From: Ulota crispa
Taxonomy: Eukaryota; Streptophyta; Bryopsida; Orthotrichales; Orthotrichaceae
Direction of reading: 5' to 3'
Length of the DNA stretch: 64,000 bases
NCBI GenBank assembly: GCA_963920765.1
Contig: OY987245.1
Span: forward strand, 11,176,727 to 11,240,726
The translations under genes and the position numbers were made by a program. The notes below the pieces were generated by a model, which saw nothing but the letters and a program-made list of their open reading frames with translations, was not told where the DNA came from and did no database searches. How positions within the stretch are numbered: position 1 is the stretch's first letter; every line of letters starts with the position of its first letter. This document shows positions 46,463-58,015 of this stretch, one piece after another.

Positions 46463-46718
46463 TTAACCCTTGAGCGCCCAGAGTTATTTCACTAAAATCC
46501 ATACCCTTGTATACTTAATCCAATAAAAGTATTACCTAAGTAGAGTCAAATAGTTTGAATTTTTTTGAATGGTAGTAGACACGTGCCTGGAGGTACATGA
46601 AAAAGTACACGTCCTTTGACTTTACTATTAAGAAAAGGATAAGAGTCAAACATGCACATTTTTAAAAACTGAGCGACCGAGCGACCACATTTGGGCTCCT
46701 AGGGCGCTCAGGGGTTAA
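46463..46718 (+). mobile_element. TTAA-bounded short element with GAGCGCCCAG ends
   Basis: TTAACCCTTGAGCGCCCAGA at the left and CTAGGGCGCTCAGGGGTTAA at the right, 256 bases. This is the cleanest example of the family: inverted ends beginning CCC directly after TTAA. It is nested in 45353-46801. Confidence 0.85.
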
Positions 46719-46801
46719 CAATGATCTCATCACTGCAGTTCAAAAACTTCCAAAATGCCTTCTTGAACTGAGAAAAGTACCCTCAGGCATTGAGGGGTTA
46801 A

Positions 46802-47279
46802 AGCAACATAATTTGACGAATGTGACCATTTTATGCTTACTATAATCTTCAAATTCCATTGTAGAAACTTCGTAAAACTTAGTGCAATTGGATAGTCTTC
46901 GGAATTCTCCATTCATGTCGGATTAACAGTCAACAAGAAAATTGACTATATTTTTGTACAAGGGTCACTGTCTGATCACTAATGACCACGGACCACCCAC
47001 CCCAAAACAACTAAAGATAAATATTTCCCCAAATTGCTCATCACACCACTACAGCTGCTCTAAATGAAAAATCTGTTGGAGATAAATTCTAGACAACATG
47101 AATACTACCCTTGAAACAGCGCCAAAGTTCAAATTACACGAGTTCCCATTTAATAATATAATGAACAAAATGGTTATTTATATACAATTGTCTGATATAT
47201 TCATAAGCCCCCTATTTGCTGGGCAAACATAAATGGTCTCTCACCCCCTATCTTCAAAATTGCACTATTGTATTCCAAC
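46802..47279. other. 3' flank of the MATE gene
   Basis: Presumed downstream sequence of the minus-strand MATE gene. No repeat or gene recognised. Confidence 0.4.
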
Positions 47280-50200
47280 TTATGCATCAGTAGAGACTTT
47301 TTGAAGGTCTTCACGCGAATCCTCATCTTCTAGAAGAGGCTGCAACAACAACAAAGCATATTCATCAGTCCAAGAAATCTTCCAATTTTTATTTCCATTT
47401 GGACATTTTGAAGGCTAAGATTATCCCTCATAAAATAAGATTATAAACTGTTTACCATACCAGCATCCAGGTCATTTTAACATCAAAAAACAAAATACTT
47501 TCCACATGACCATCCAGATAAAGTGAAGACCCTTAAAAAATATAACTTTCTAATCATCGATAGAACACAACAATATGATTGAAATCTCGTCCTCACAAAA
47601 CATAACCCAACTCTCGTCTAAAAAGTAAGTCTTTATGTGATGCAGAAAAAAAAGGCAAATTTTTTTGCAAAACGAACCTTTGTTAAAGGTGTTACCACTG
47701 TCGGTAGCCGTGTATTGAATGAGACTGTTCTCAACAGAGCTTCCCGTGCCTGCAACCATAATCAATCACAAAATATCAAACCTTTGCCCATACTTGCTCT
47801 AGCAACGCTTCATAAAAATATAAAAAGAATTCCACAACTGCTGGTTTGTTCAATTGGAGTAGAGATAAGGTAGGAAGCTTTACCACATTATCCCAGTTTG
47901 TGAAGAGAATGATGCAGATGAGGCCTACAGTTTGAGTAGCAAGTCCAGAACCCATACCCAGCCACAACCCCTGCAAAATTGCATACCAATAACACAAAAT
48001 CACAAACACACTTCCCAAAGTTCTAGTGTCAATATTAAATCCCGACATACTTTTACCGAAATGCCAAATATAACAACAAATGGCGAATTTATGTACACAG
48101 GACTAAAGAAGAGATTAGGATCTGGGTAAGGGGTTTTGAGTTTATTACCCTTCCATCAAAGTGGAACACAAAGACTGAAACGAGAGCTACTGGTAATCCA
48201 ACGGCGTAATACGCTCCCAAATTTGCAAAAGCACCCGCTCGTTGCCGTCCAATGCCTCTCACCACACCTGCAAAATCATGAAAACCATATCTCATTAGCT
48301 CGTTGCAAACAGCATCTCTACAACAACAAAGCTCCAGAAAAAAAAATACATAAAAAATTATATATAAGCTGATATTACAAACCTGCTAAAAAGTAGCTTG
48401 GGGATGCCACTCTTTACAAATGCAAGGTAAACCTTGAGAGACAAGGACATTTGATTGGACCCTGTATATATTATTTATTTAATATTTAAATCCACCCTAT
48501 CAAACTCTATTTTCTTCTTGTGGTGAATGAAAGCCATCTTATAGTGTTCATGTAGACTCAAAAACCATTTTAACTACCCTGTCATAAATCGTACAATTTC
48601 TGAAAAGTATAATCCACCCTAGAGTGTCTCAGTCTTACATAGTTTTCAAATTTTATGCTAGTAGTCTTCTCAAGAATGTAGCATACAGCTTGCTTGGTAG
48701 CGTTTTTCGTTGCATAGCCTCCTTCCTTACTGTTTTTAGGACTAGTGTTAAAATTACTCAAGTTCAAAAAACTAGACCAAGACTGAGAATGTGTTGACGT
48801 TAGGGCATATACCTGAGAGAATAGATTGAGCACAGTAAAGAATGGCGAGTACTGCAAGGTAAGGAGCAGTGTAAGCGACGACCTCCACCACGTCAGCGTC
48901 GTTACTAAACCCCCATCCCCACACATCCCTGAGGGAGTAGATGAGGCTGGCCATAATGGTACCGTTCACCAGCCCAATTGCCAGAGACACAAAAACCACG
49001 GAGCGAGCTGCATGGACTTTCCCTGCTCCCAATTCATTTGACACTCGAACGCTGCAAAAAAACCAGGTTTCACAATTATGCAGGAGCTTGGGTATTGCAC
49101 ATCTCAACCTTCATTTTGTTTTCCTTGCTAAAATCTAGCTACTTCATAAAAGCTTAGTCCATCAAATAGCCATTGACTCCAGGGTAGTTAAAGTGGTATT
49201 TGTCGACTAACGATCTAAATGGTATATTAGTAGCTCAAGAGGTGAAGAACACAAAACTTCAGCATATATCTCAACATCTATTCTGAATAGCTAGTTGGAT
49301 GGTAGACTACACTCTCACTTTGATACAGTTTCCATGATTAATTTCATGACTCTCACTAATTTGCTAGGCGTTGTTCAAAAATGCTGATTCAACTAACCTG
49401 GTTGCAATGCCGAGAGCAAGCGAAGTCATGTTGGATAATGATAGTAGCCCCATGCTGCAGTTATCAGAACCGTAGCTTTGTTAGGTCAAAACTAGATTCA
49501 CTTTAAACCTCCGAGGTTATTAGCATAAAAATGTAGAAACTACATGAGAGACACGAAAAGATGAATTTTGATTTTCAAAGATACAAGGTACAAAATGCAT
49601 AGATATATGATGGGGCAGTTGAAATGTTTTGAGTCAAAATAAATATTATAGTGTTTTTTATTCACCACAATAGGAAATGAATACTTTAAGGTGGATGTAA
49701 ATGCCAAACAAAAAACACATAGGGTCCAATAAAGTACACTTGTTTCTCAAGAGGTACCTTAAATTTTCAACGAGTGACCTCCAATCTTTAAAAAGACTTA
49801 AAGCTCTATAGTGTTTTGTTCAAATCCCAACTCAAGAAGGATAATACCTCATCTATTCGTGCACTCAGCTAGCATTTAGCAGCTTCCAAGGAGGTGTAAG
49901 CATGATTTAAGAGTTATCTTAAGCCTCCATCTTTGCGTGATTTCAAATGAAATTTATACATATTGAATAAAAATTGATCTACAAAGTTTGCTCTTGTGTG
50001 CACAAAGTGATCTCTCCAAAGCTCTATAATGATCTCTTCGTGACAAAATACTCTTACAAATTGGTTGAAAGCAAAAAGTCATGCTCAGCCTCACTTCAAA
50101 AGTGCAATCAAAGACCAAGCTAAAATGAGGATGAGTGCAATAGGGAGGTAATTATACTAACCAGATGGCAAAAGCCGAGAGACTGAGTCTGGAGTTAGGC

Positions 50201-52197
50201 AGCAATCCTGCCAACAAGGTGAGAACTTCATACGACCACTGCTCCAAACTGCAGCAACAGCAACAAGAAACATCATCAGCAAACTATATTTAAACGTTCA
50301 ACACAATTGAAATAGGCACATTTCAGTAAAGAACCGTTCCCTGTTCCCTTCACTGTAATCACAACATTCCTCGGAAGAAAGAATACTCAAAACAAAAATA
50401 ATAAACATGCCATTAACCACATACGCCAAAATCCCAAATAGGTTATAGCAGATTCACGTTAGTGTTAACCTTCTGACTTCAACCTCCTCACATCCATTAT
50501 AGATTAAGACTACACCTTTCCTAAAGGGAAATGCTTCAAAGACCATCCATTCTCAAAAACTGTATAAAGTTTCTCATTTAGTAGTTAATGGTAAATAGCG
50601 AGTCTACCTTGTATAGAAACTATTAGAGAGCGTCAAAGTTGGAACTTCTGCTAGAAGATGGGAAGCCAGATATGTAACAGTAAGGCCTAAAATTTTGGAT
50701 AACTAACCATGTAGTTGCGTATTCCGTCTTCTAGACTTTCTGAAAAACCGAGAGGGGTGGATTTTGAGAGAGTCTTCATTTGTGTTTAGAGTGCCTTTTA
50801 TTAGGCCTATCAGCTTATCACTAAAATCAACACAAAATTATATGTAACAAAAATACGGGCATGAACGTTCTGTGCTCTTTTGGTTTTTTGTTTCTACATA
50901 TGACACGTGTACCATCCAAGAGTTCCATCCTCCAACAGAACTTGTAAATGTGGAACCCACTACTGATAACACGATATTCAGTAATTTGGGAAAAAACAAC
51001 CAATTTTGAGACTTTATCATCTTTCATTTCTAAAGAATTTCTTGCTGATTCAAGGTGAATTTTATGATGATTTCGTCAAAACCTTACATCAATAATGAAA
51101 TACCTTACAGGAATTATGAAAAAACCTCACCAAAATATTCTCACAAATACAGAATTCAGTAACTATCTCAAAATTAGTTTCAAGAAAACGACTTTCTCCC
51201 AAACCAACAAATATTGTGATTTACCAGGTAATACAAATTACAAAGCAGTATAAAATGAAGCCTCCTTTTCAAGGGAATGTGAGCATCATTACCACGTCAT
51301 AATGGCGGACGGGATGGCGAGCCGGAAGAAGCTGCCAAAGTCTTCAAAAGCTTCCCAGGAGAACGAAATGAAAGTCTTCTCAAACCGTGACGAAAACCTC
51401 ACAAACCCAAACAGAAGGGCGAGATTAACAAGAACAGAGATGTTGATAGCAAGAGCAGCACCTTTGTACCCCACATCCAGTTTATCAATGATAAACCATA
51501 AGAGTGGCACATGAAAGAGCGTCGTGATACCCGAGCACAACAAGAGTGGAAACACGGCCTTCTGCATCTGGAAAAACTTCACAAGTGGAAGCATAATAGA
51601 ATACGTGATCAAAATGGGGGATAACCAATAAGTATAACTCTGTGCAGCTTCAGCAATGACTGGATCTTCACCCAAGGCTATCAAAATCCGAGCCATGTTC
51701 ATCCAAATGAGTCCCACGGGAAGAGCTGCCACGAGCAGGATGAACGTTGCTCGTTGGAGATATATTCCAAGCATGTGGTATTGCTTGGCACCGTAAGCTT
51801 GGCCGCAGAGCGTCTCCAGAGCGCTTGCGAGTCCTGCGAGTAACGTGAATCCCGTCATGCCGCCGAAGGAATTGGACAAACTGACGGCCGCGAGCGGCAG
51901 GGAGCCTAGGTGGCCGAGAAAGATGATCCCTGCCAAAGCCATCATGTATTGGAGCATGTACATGCCCATGATGGGTCCGGCTAGCCAGCACTGCTCTCGC
52001 ACCTCCCCCCATACCCACCTCGACCTGCTCTTCTCCTCGGGATCGTGAGATACCGGGTTGTCTGCGTGGCCATCGGCTAATCGACGTGTCACTGCGATGT
52101 AATTCTCTGCCACTGCGAACATGGTTGTTGTTATGGGTGGCGGGGTTATCTCGCCGTTGATCAACGGCTCCGCAAATTCTTCCCCCATCGCCTCCAT
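47280..52197 (-). CDS. MATE efflux transporter (DETOXIFICATION-type)
   Basis: Eight exons: 52197-51293, 50248-50162, 49454-49398, 49051-48813, 48267-48149, 47970-47884, 47749-47678, 47339-47280. GT-AG joins are all in phase; 541 residues. A hydrophilic N-terminus of about 75 residues precedes two MatE repeats with about twelve membrane segments. Signatures of plant DTX proteins are FLGHLGSLPLAAVSLSNSFG, ALETLCGQAYGAKQYHMLG, then RVSNELGAGK and SGVVRGIGRQRAGAFANLGA. Such proteins export organic molecules in exchange for H+ or Na+ at the plasma membrane or tonoplast; the substrate cannot be inferred. Intron 1 (1,044 bases) holds a MITE. Tandem repeats lie just upstream of the start. Confidence 0.95.
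50970..51228. repeat. MITE, CAC(C/G)ATATT family, in MATE intron 1
   Basis: Left end CACGATATTCAGTAATTTGGG, right end CCCAAACCAACAAATATTGTG. The interior TTATGATGATTTCGTCAAAA matches copies at 1914 and 3627. Confidence 0.75.
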
Positions 52198-52271
52198 TGT
52201 GCTGTCACAGAGTTCCTCACCAGTCAGTGAAACGTTTTATCCTGCATCAAGACAACGTGCACGAGGATCAG

Positions 52272-52807
52272 CTCGAGATAAAAGCACACATCGGCAAAAT
52301 CCAATTCATGAGTACAAGGATATGCAAGGTTTTGAGAGGCTTATGAGTCAAGCTCTCTCGTCAAGATGCTTATCACTTTTCGAACAACAGCCACACACTG
52401 CTGAGCTCGAGAAAGCACACACCAGCAAAATCCAATGAATGAGTACAAGGATATGCAAGATTTTGAGAGGCTTATGAGGTAGGCTCCCTCGTCGAAATGC
52501 TTATCACTTTTCGAACAACAGCCACACAATGATGAGCTCGAGAAAGCACATATCGGTAACATCCAGTTCATAAGTACAAAAAAATTTGCAAGACTTTGAG
52601 AGGCTTATAAGTCAAGCTCCCTCCTTATCACTTTTCGAACAACAGCCACACACTGCTGAGCTAGCTAGGCTCAACTCAAGAAAGCACACATCGGCAAAAT
52701 CCGGTTCATGAGTACAAAAGTATGCAAGATTTTGAGAGGCTTATAAGTCAAGCTTCCTCGTTTATCATTTTTCGAACAACAGCCACAGACTGCTGAGCTC
52801 GCTAGCG
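52272..52807. repeat. Four-copy 131-137-base tandem repeat upstream of the MATE gene
   Basis: Units begin at about 52272, 52406, 52537 and 52670. Each has AAAGCACA, a CGGCAAAATCC-like word, TTTGAGAGGCTTAT, TCAAGCT, and TTTTCGAACAACAGCCACA ending in TGAGCT. The array starts 75 bases from the ATG on the 5' side, so it occupies the leader or core promoter. Confidence 0.9.
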
Positions 52808-53027
52808 AGGGTTTCATTCAAGGAAGAGTTCGTAATGATTCGACATCGATGGATGTCGGTGACAAAGTCTTGGTTCTCATGGAACCACGAGAATTTGTTA
52901 GCAAGAATTGGAATTCGTAAGGGAGGTGAAAAGGTGTGCGAAGAAAGATATACTATCACCAATCACATGCAAATTGGTGAATTCTACAAAATTGCATGTG
53001 GGATGTGCAAAGGAGTGAAAGTTGGGT

Positions 53028-53530
53028 GAAGAATCCCATCAGCACGGAATCACACTGGAACTCACGTCTGACGAGAAAAACACGACCTTGCAGCTCACCG
53101 CAAAAAATCAAGATTCAAGCAACACTAAAGATTGCGAATGGGTCGCAAAACTGAATCAAGAAAGAGAAAAAGTTGGGTTCAAAGGAGAGTAAGTAAGGGT
53201 GCGAAGAAGGAGCTACAACAGTTATATGCCATGAAATCATCACCGACCCTTACACACAAGAAATTCGTGACGAAAAGATGGCTAGAGTTTCATCAGCATG
53301 GAATATCACACTGGAACTCACGGAACACGACCTTGCAGCAGCTGAAAACTTCACCTTCCGCAACAAAAAAAATCAAGATTCAAGCAACAGTCAAAGATTG
53401 CAAATAGCTCACAAAAACTGAATCAAGAAAGAGCAAGAGTTAGGGTGCACAAAGAAGGAGCTACATGCCATAGAATTGTCACCGACCTTCACATCACACA
53501 TAAGAAATTCGTGAAGAAAAAGATGGTTCA
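53028..53530. repeat. Two-copy tandem duplication of about 255 bases
   Basis: Copy 1 from about 53036 and copy 2 from about 53290 share CACACTGGAACTCACG, ACACGACCTTGCAGC, AATCAAGATTCAAGCAACA, AACTGAATCAAGAAAGAG, GAAGAAGGAGCTACA-like and AAGAAATTCGTGA, in order. Also upstream of the MATE gene. Confidence 0.85.
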
Positions 53531-54436
53531 GTTAGCTACGGCATCATCAACAACAACCAGAAAAAAGATTGAGATAAAAGTACCGCTCCGTATATCTGGA
53601 GGGATGGACGGTAGTGACGGTATACACACTCACTCCACTACGTCAGATTGCTCAAAGACTCTTCCACAATGCCGTCCAGCAGCAAACGTCCTCTCGGCAA
53701 GAAAATCAATCCCAAAAATTGCATGTCCGAAGTACACCGTTCGATGCGGCTCAAACCAACGCTGGTGAAGGAGCCATCCTGACAAGCATCGCCATTGCGT
53801 AGATTGCTCCGCACCTTGGATTCGGTGGAACACAGGAACAGAGGAGCATGGGAAAGGGAAAAAGGTGCCTTTTTGTATTGTGGGTCGTCGTCGCCGATGA
53901 TGATGTGGGATTGTGGGAGAGAGAGAGAGAGGGCAAGAATGGAGCCCACCGGTTATGATGCGTAATCACCGCCACTGGAGTAACCGTTTTTTTTTCTCAA
54001 AAAGCAACAAGGCAAGGAGGTGGAGCTGTGAGTCATCCTTGGCTCCCCTGCTGCTTTGCTTTTGTGTGTCCTGGTAGCCAGCAATCCCAGCATGCACAGG
54101 ACTTCCCCCAAATTCCCAATTTCCCATCATGACAGCGCCGGAATCCCCGGCGAAAGGCGTTTCGCACTTTTTTTCCTGGTTTCTACAGTTCAGTCCAGTA
54201 ATCTAACTGCCAAAACTCGAAGTTTTTCTTTTTTTTTTGATGGAAAAGGCTGTGGTTTGGTTCTGTGGGAGCTTCTTACCGAGGTGAGGACTCTCTCGGG
54301 GTCTGTGGGAGTGTGGGAGTGTGGGGTTGTGGACTGTGGCCACGAAGTCGCGTCGTGACCTGCCAAGTGGACTGGACTGGCCACGTGGCGGGGGGTAGTT
54401 CTGGACCATCTGTGTTTCTGGTGAGTTCCGAGCGAT
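53531..54436. other. GC-richer region, no gene identified
   Basis: Balanced base composition unlike the AT-rich spacers, with open frames on both strands (53445-53768 plus, 53638-53949 minus, 54056-54358 plus) but no domain or supported splicing. It holds GAGAGAGAGAGAGAG near 53920 and a GTGTGGGAGTGTGGG tract near 54310. It may be distal promoter of the MATE gene. Confidence 0.3.
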
Positions 54437-55409
54437 TTAACGGCCCTGAGCGCCCAGGTCAGAATCAGTGCAATGCAGGTTTAAGGTAGGAGGCTCATAA
54501 ATGGAGCATCTAAGGGCTGAAACTGAATTTTGGGTAGGTGAAACTCTTTGAAATGATTTTCAGTAAATTCCTCAAAAGACAAGAAGAATCCGCATCTAAC
54601 CCAAGTTGTTTTGTATTTTTTGGAATTTTGTGGAATCAATTATGAATATTTGAAGTGGAAAGGCCATAGGGCTCTAAAATGGAGCACCTCCTCAAATATA
54701 CATGAGTTGTACATTGTTGAAGGGTTATGAAAAACAAGATGTACAAAATGAGTACATTTGAGGAGGTCTTCCGAATTTGAGCCTCCTACCTTATAGGACT
54801 TTGAGGCAATCCAATCCCACTGGTTTGTGCAAAAATAGAATCCATGGATATGAACCTTTGAAAGGGGTGGTAACCTTGAGCGCGGAGACCATTTGAAAAT
54901 TTGGAGAACTTTGATTGTCCTATTTCCATTATTATAATGGTCAAAGGCAAGTTGAAAACTAGCTATTTGCCCAAATTTATGGACGTGTAACACAATTCTC
55001 ACCTTATTTTGTCCCAATCAAGTGAATTTACATTATGAAATTTTGTACCATGGTTTGAGAATAGGACATTTGCCTACCCTCCAATTTTCAAAATTTTTTG
55101 GCAAGATTTAGGGTGCTAAAGCGGACCACAAAAGCACACAACTCACGTGCATTTGTCAATGGTTCTAGTGTAGTCTTAGTATTTTTTGTTGCACTAAACT
55201 GCTCCAAAAGCCACTTTTCCCCATCCACAAGTCATCTTTGACACAGCATGAGACCTTCATAACTACATACCCCACTCACTTTAGTAGTACATGCACTAAT
55301 TGTACCATTGGTACATTTGGACTAGAAGTACCACCCAATCTGGCTGATTGGAACCCTAAATTAAATCGAGAAAGGCCATATTTCATGCGCTGGGGCACTT
55401 AGGTGTTAA
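54437..55409 (+). mobile_element. TTAA-bounded element with GAGCGCCCAGG end, interrupted
   Basis: Left TTAACGGCCCTGAGCGCCCA, right GCTGGGGCACTTAGGTGTTAA, with a nested AGGTAGGAGGCTCA element at 54484-54791. The remaining body is about 660 bases, similar in scale to 36498-37281. Confidence 0.6.
54484..54791 (+). repeat. AGGTAGGAGGCTCA element, copy 1 (nested)
   Basis: Starts AGGTAGGAGGCTCATAAATG, ends GAGCCTCCTACCT, TA on each side. The body contains GGGCTGAAACTGAATTTTGG and AAAAGACAAGAAGAAT, shared with copies at 55416 and 59732. Confidence 0.85.
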
Positions 55410-55415
55410 AGCATA

Positions 55416-55610
55416 AGGTAATGTGCTCATTAACCGTCCATCTAAAAGTTGAAATTGAATTTTGGGGAGGTGAAACTTCTTAAACTATTTTTTAGTAGAT
55501 TTTCCACAAAAGACAAGAAGAATGGACATCTAACCCAAGTTATTTCATATTTTTTAGAGTTTTGTGGAATTAGGTATGAAATTTTGAAATGGAAAGGCCA
55601 TAGGTCTAAT
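55416..55610 (+). repeat. AGGTAGGAGGCTCA-type element, truncated copy
   Basis: Starts AGGTAATGTGCTCATTAACC after TA and continues with TGAATTTTGGGGAGGTGAAA and AAAGACAAGAAGAATGGACA. The right end was not found. Confidence 0.65.
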
Positions 55611-56024
55611 TTGCACCTTGTTTCATGGTTTTCATGGAAGCTAAAGTAATTTTTTACAAGAAAACATGACGCACTCGTTATTGAAAAGAAATACGAAGTA
55701 CAAAAAACATGATGCACTAGTCAATGGAGACGTGCAGAATGGGCTCTCCATTTTTGCTATCACAGTGGTAGCAACTGAAATTCCAACCCCCTTGTCTTCC
55801 ATGAATTTTATTACTAAATATAATTTATTACTTCAGAGAGTTCCTGGCAGCGCCTCTTGATTTGCCCAGCTGGGTGTTTCAAATGTGGTTAAGGACGAGG
55901 TTTTGTTCGTGTTGACAATGTCTGGTACCCACTGCCCAGCACTTTTGGGAAGTGACACGAGAAAATGGTGGTCCATTAGAGTAGTAATGTAGAAATACCC
56001 TAAACGGTTATTGTCCGCGTGTTC
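55611..56024. other. Intergenic, nothing recognised
   Basis: No gene or repeat boundary seen. Confidence 0.35.
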
Positions 56025-56955
56025 TTAACCCCCAAAGGACCATTGTCCCTTTGGGGGACAAATGGGATTTCGGGCAAGGTACCTATGGCTTCAATTTTTG
56101 TCTTAATTTTTTGAAACTTTTTTTGAAGATAGAAAAACGCATTAGCTTTTGGGGAATATAATTTTTATTTCAATTGATGCCAGGGAGCAAAAGTTATGCC
56201 CAAATAAGCATAAATTTGGGGATTAGGGGTAGCAAAAAAATTCTTATAAAAACTTGAATTTTTTTTTTTTTTTTTTTTTTTTCTCATAGATTATATCTTT
56301 ATCTACTTTTGGAGTTTTGATTCATTCCATTTGGACTAGTTATGAGAAAGTCATGGACAATCTTGTTTTTGGGCAACTCAAGCATCTTCTTGAAAAAATA
56401 ACTTATAAACTTCATTTTTGAATACAGATTTAACATTTTTTCAAAAAAATTGTTGGAGATGGTGAAGTTTGCTTTCTAGAACAATCTCACCATTGGGATT
56501 ATTGCGTTTCAATTCCATTGCAGGGTTATTAGCAATTTAAGTTTTTCTTCAATCTCATACCTTCCTCTACCTAATGTTTTTTTAATGAATGAAAATTAAG
56601 TATTCTTTTTTGAAATTTTTTCCCAAGATTCCCAACTCAACTTCCCACCATGCAAAAATAGATTTCCAAACTCTAGGGTGCAAAAATTTTAAGTTGGAAA
56701 TGTTCAAAGTTAAAAAATCTAATCAAGCAAGGTGCAAAAAAAGTTGTCTTTTACTTTTTAAATGCAAATATCTTCCAATCTGTGCAATCAAAGTTCTTGA
56801 GTTTTGTATGACACATTCTTGTAATAGTCTTGCACAAGACTCTACGGTCAGATATGCAAAATGTCTGATTTTCAAACTTTTTTACTCTTTGCCATAGAAG
56901 TGGCAGTTTTGAGTGTCTTTTGACAAAATAAAAGCCATGGTCCTTTAGGGGTTAA
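56025..56955 (+). mobile_element. TTAA-bounded piggyBac-like element, long type, copy 3
   Basis: Starts TTAACCCCCAAAGGACCATT and ends CATGGTCCTTTAGGGGTTAA, strongly inverted ends of about 18 bases beginning CCC. 931 bases with no transposase. It carries a run of at least twenty T (ending 56282). Best-preserved ends of the long type. Confidence 0.75.
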
Positions 56956-57398
56956 ACCAACAAGAGCTGGTTTTGAGAGAGATTTCAGAAAGATGTTTTT
57001 TTGCTCGTATTTGATTGGTTCAAACTTATTTTGAAACAAAGTTCTAGAGGTAGCCGTTTAAGGTGCACTTATGAAACCAGAATCAGTTCAAACCCTAAAT
57101 CCACATTTATAATGCATAAAATATTCATTTTTGAATTTTTTTTTTTTTTTTTTTTTTTCACTCTTCCTTATCCTTGTTTCTCCACAGATTGAGCTTAATT
57201 TCTCAAGAAATTCCCCATATCTTTAGGCTAAAGTGCCTTATTTTAATCTTTTATGGTATTTCTAGTTTTAAGCATGACAAATGCTTTCTATTAACTTAAT
57301 TTGGAATGTCAATTGAAAGCGACCTAAGGTTGTCCTAATCATGGTAGACATCATAAATAGTGTTCTTTGGCCAAGTCTGCTTTCATCCATTATATATT
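56956..57398. other. AT-rich intergenic with poly-T run
   Basis: No gene. A run of about 23 T lies at 57136-57158. Confidence 0.4.
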
Positions 57399-57730
57399 GG
57401 GGAAATTTTTATGGATATCCTTGAACCTAGCAATATTTGAATAGATATCCCTACTCCCAAGTTTTTCAAGAAATGCACAAATACCCTTGTATCAAAAGTT
57501 TAAGTGTTTGTTTTGTTGTGCACACTAATTTCTTCATGACCAATGTCATAGCAAGGAGTGCAATAAAATAAAACAAAAATAACATGCGCACAAAGGAGAA
57601 AGAAGTGACATATATGCACAACAAACATATGCTAGAAAATCATGGTCCAAGGATATTTGTGCAAGTTTTGATAACCAAAAATATCTATACAAATATAGCA
57701 AACTTCAAGGGTAACTATAAAACATTCCCC
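57399..57730. repeat. Foldback MITE, GGGAAAATTT family, copy 4
   Basis: Left GGGGAAATTTTTATGGATAT, right AACTATAAAACATTCCCC, with GTGCACACTAATTTCTTC facing GAAGTGACATATATGCAC in the middle. Confidence 0.7.
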
Positions 57731-57755
57731 AAATATCATTAAGATTCTTATGTTA

Positions 57756-58015
57756 GAATAGAACTCCTCTAAATTGATATCCTCTAAACTGATATCCTCT
57801 ATAATCTAATATATAACACAAATCTCAATATCACACCATATGTCAATCACAAACCAAAGCAATCAATCCAACAGTAGTAATGCTCCTTGGTACTATCCAG
57901 GCACTAACCTCAAGGTCACTTCACTTACACTTCCACAAAATTAACTAATAACTTATTTAAATTAATTTAGTTCTTGGGGTCCCAACCATATCAGTTTAGA
58001 GAAGTTCTATTATAG
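57756..58015. repeat. MITE with CTCTAAA(C/T)TGATAT ends
   Basis: Left AATAGAACTCCTCTAAATTG ATATCC (also repeated as CTCTAAACTGATATCC), right GGTCCCAACCATATCAGTTT AGAGAAGTTCTATT. The inverted ends, the internal CTCTAAA repeat and the GGTCCCAAC phrase are those of a MITE type I recall from many plant genomes. Confidence 0.6.

Larger units (their letters stand above)
45353..46801 (+). mobile_element. TTAA-bounded composite element with two nested insertions
   Basis: Starts TTAACCCCTAAATGCCCAAG, ends CAGGCATTGAGGGGTTAA. It contains an AGGTATG element (45624-45936) and a complete smaller TTAA element (46463-46718). Without these it would be about 880 bases. Its left end matches the element at 24525. 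Confidence 0.6.
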
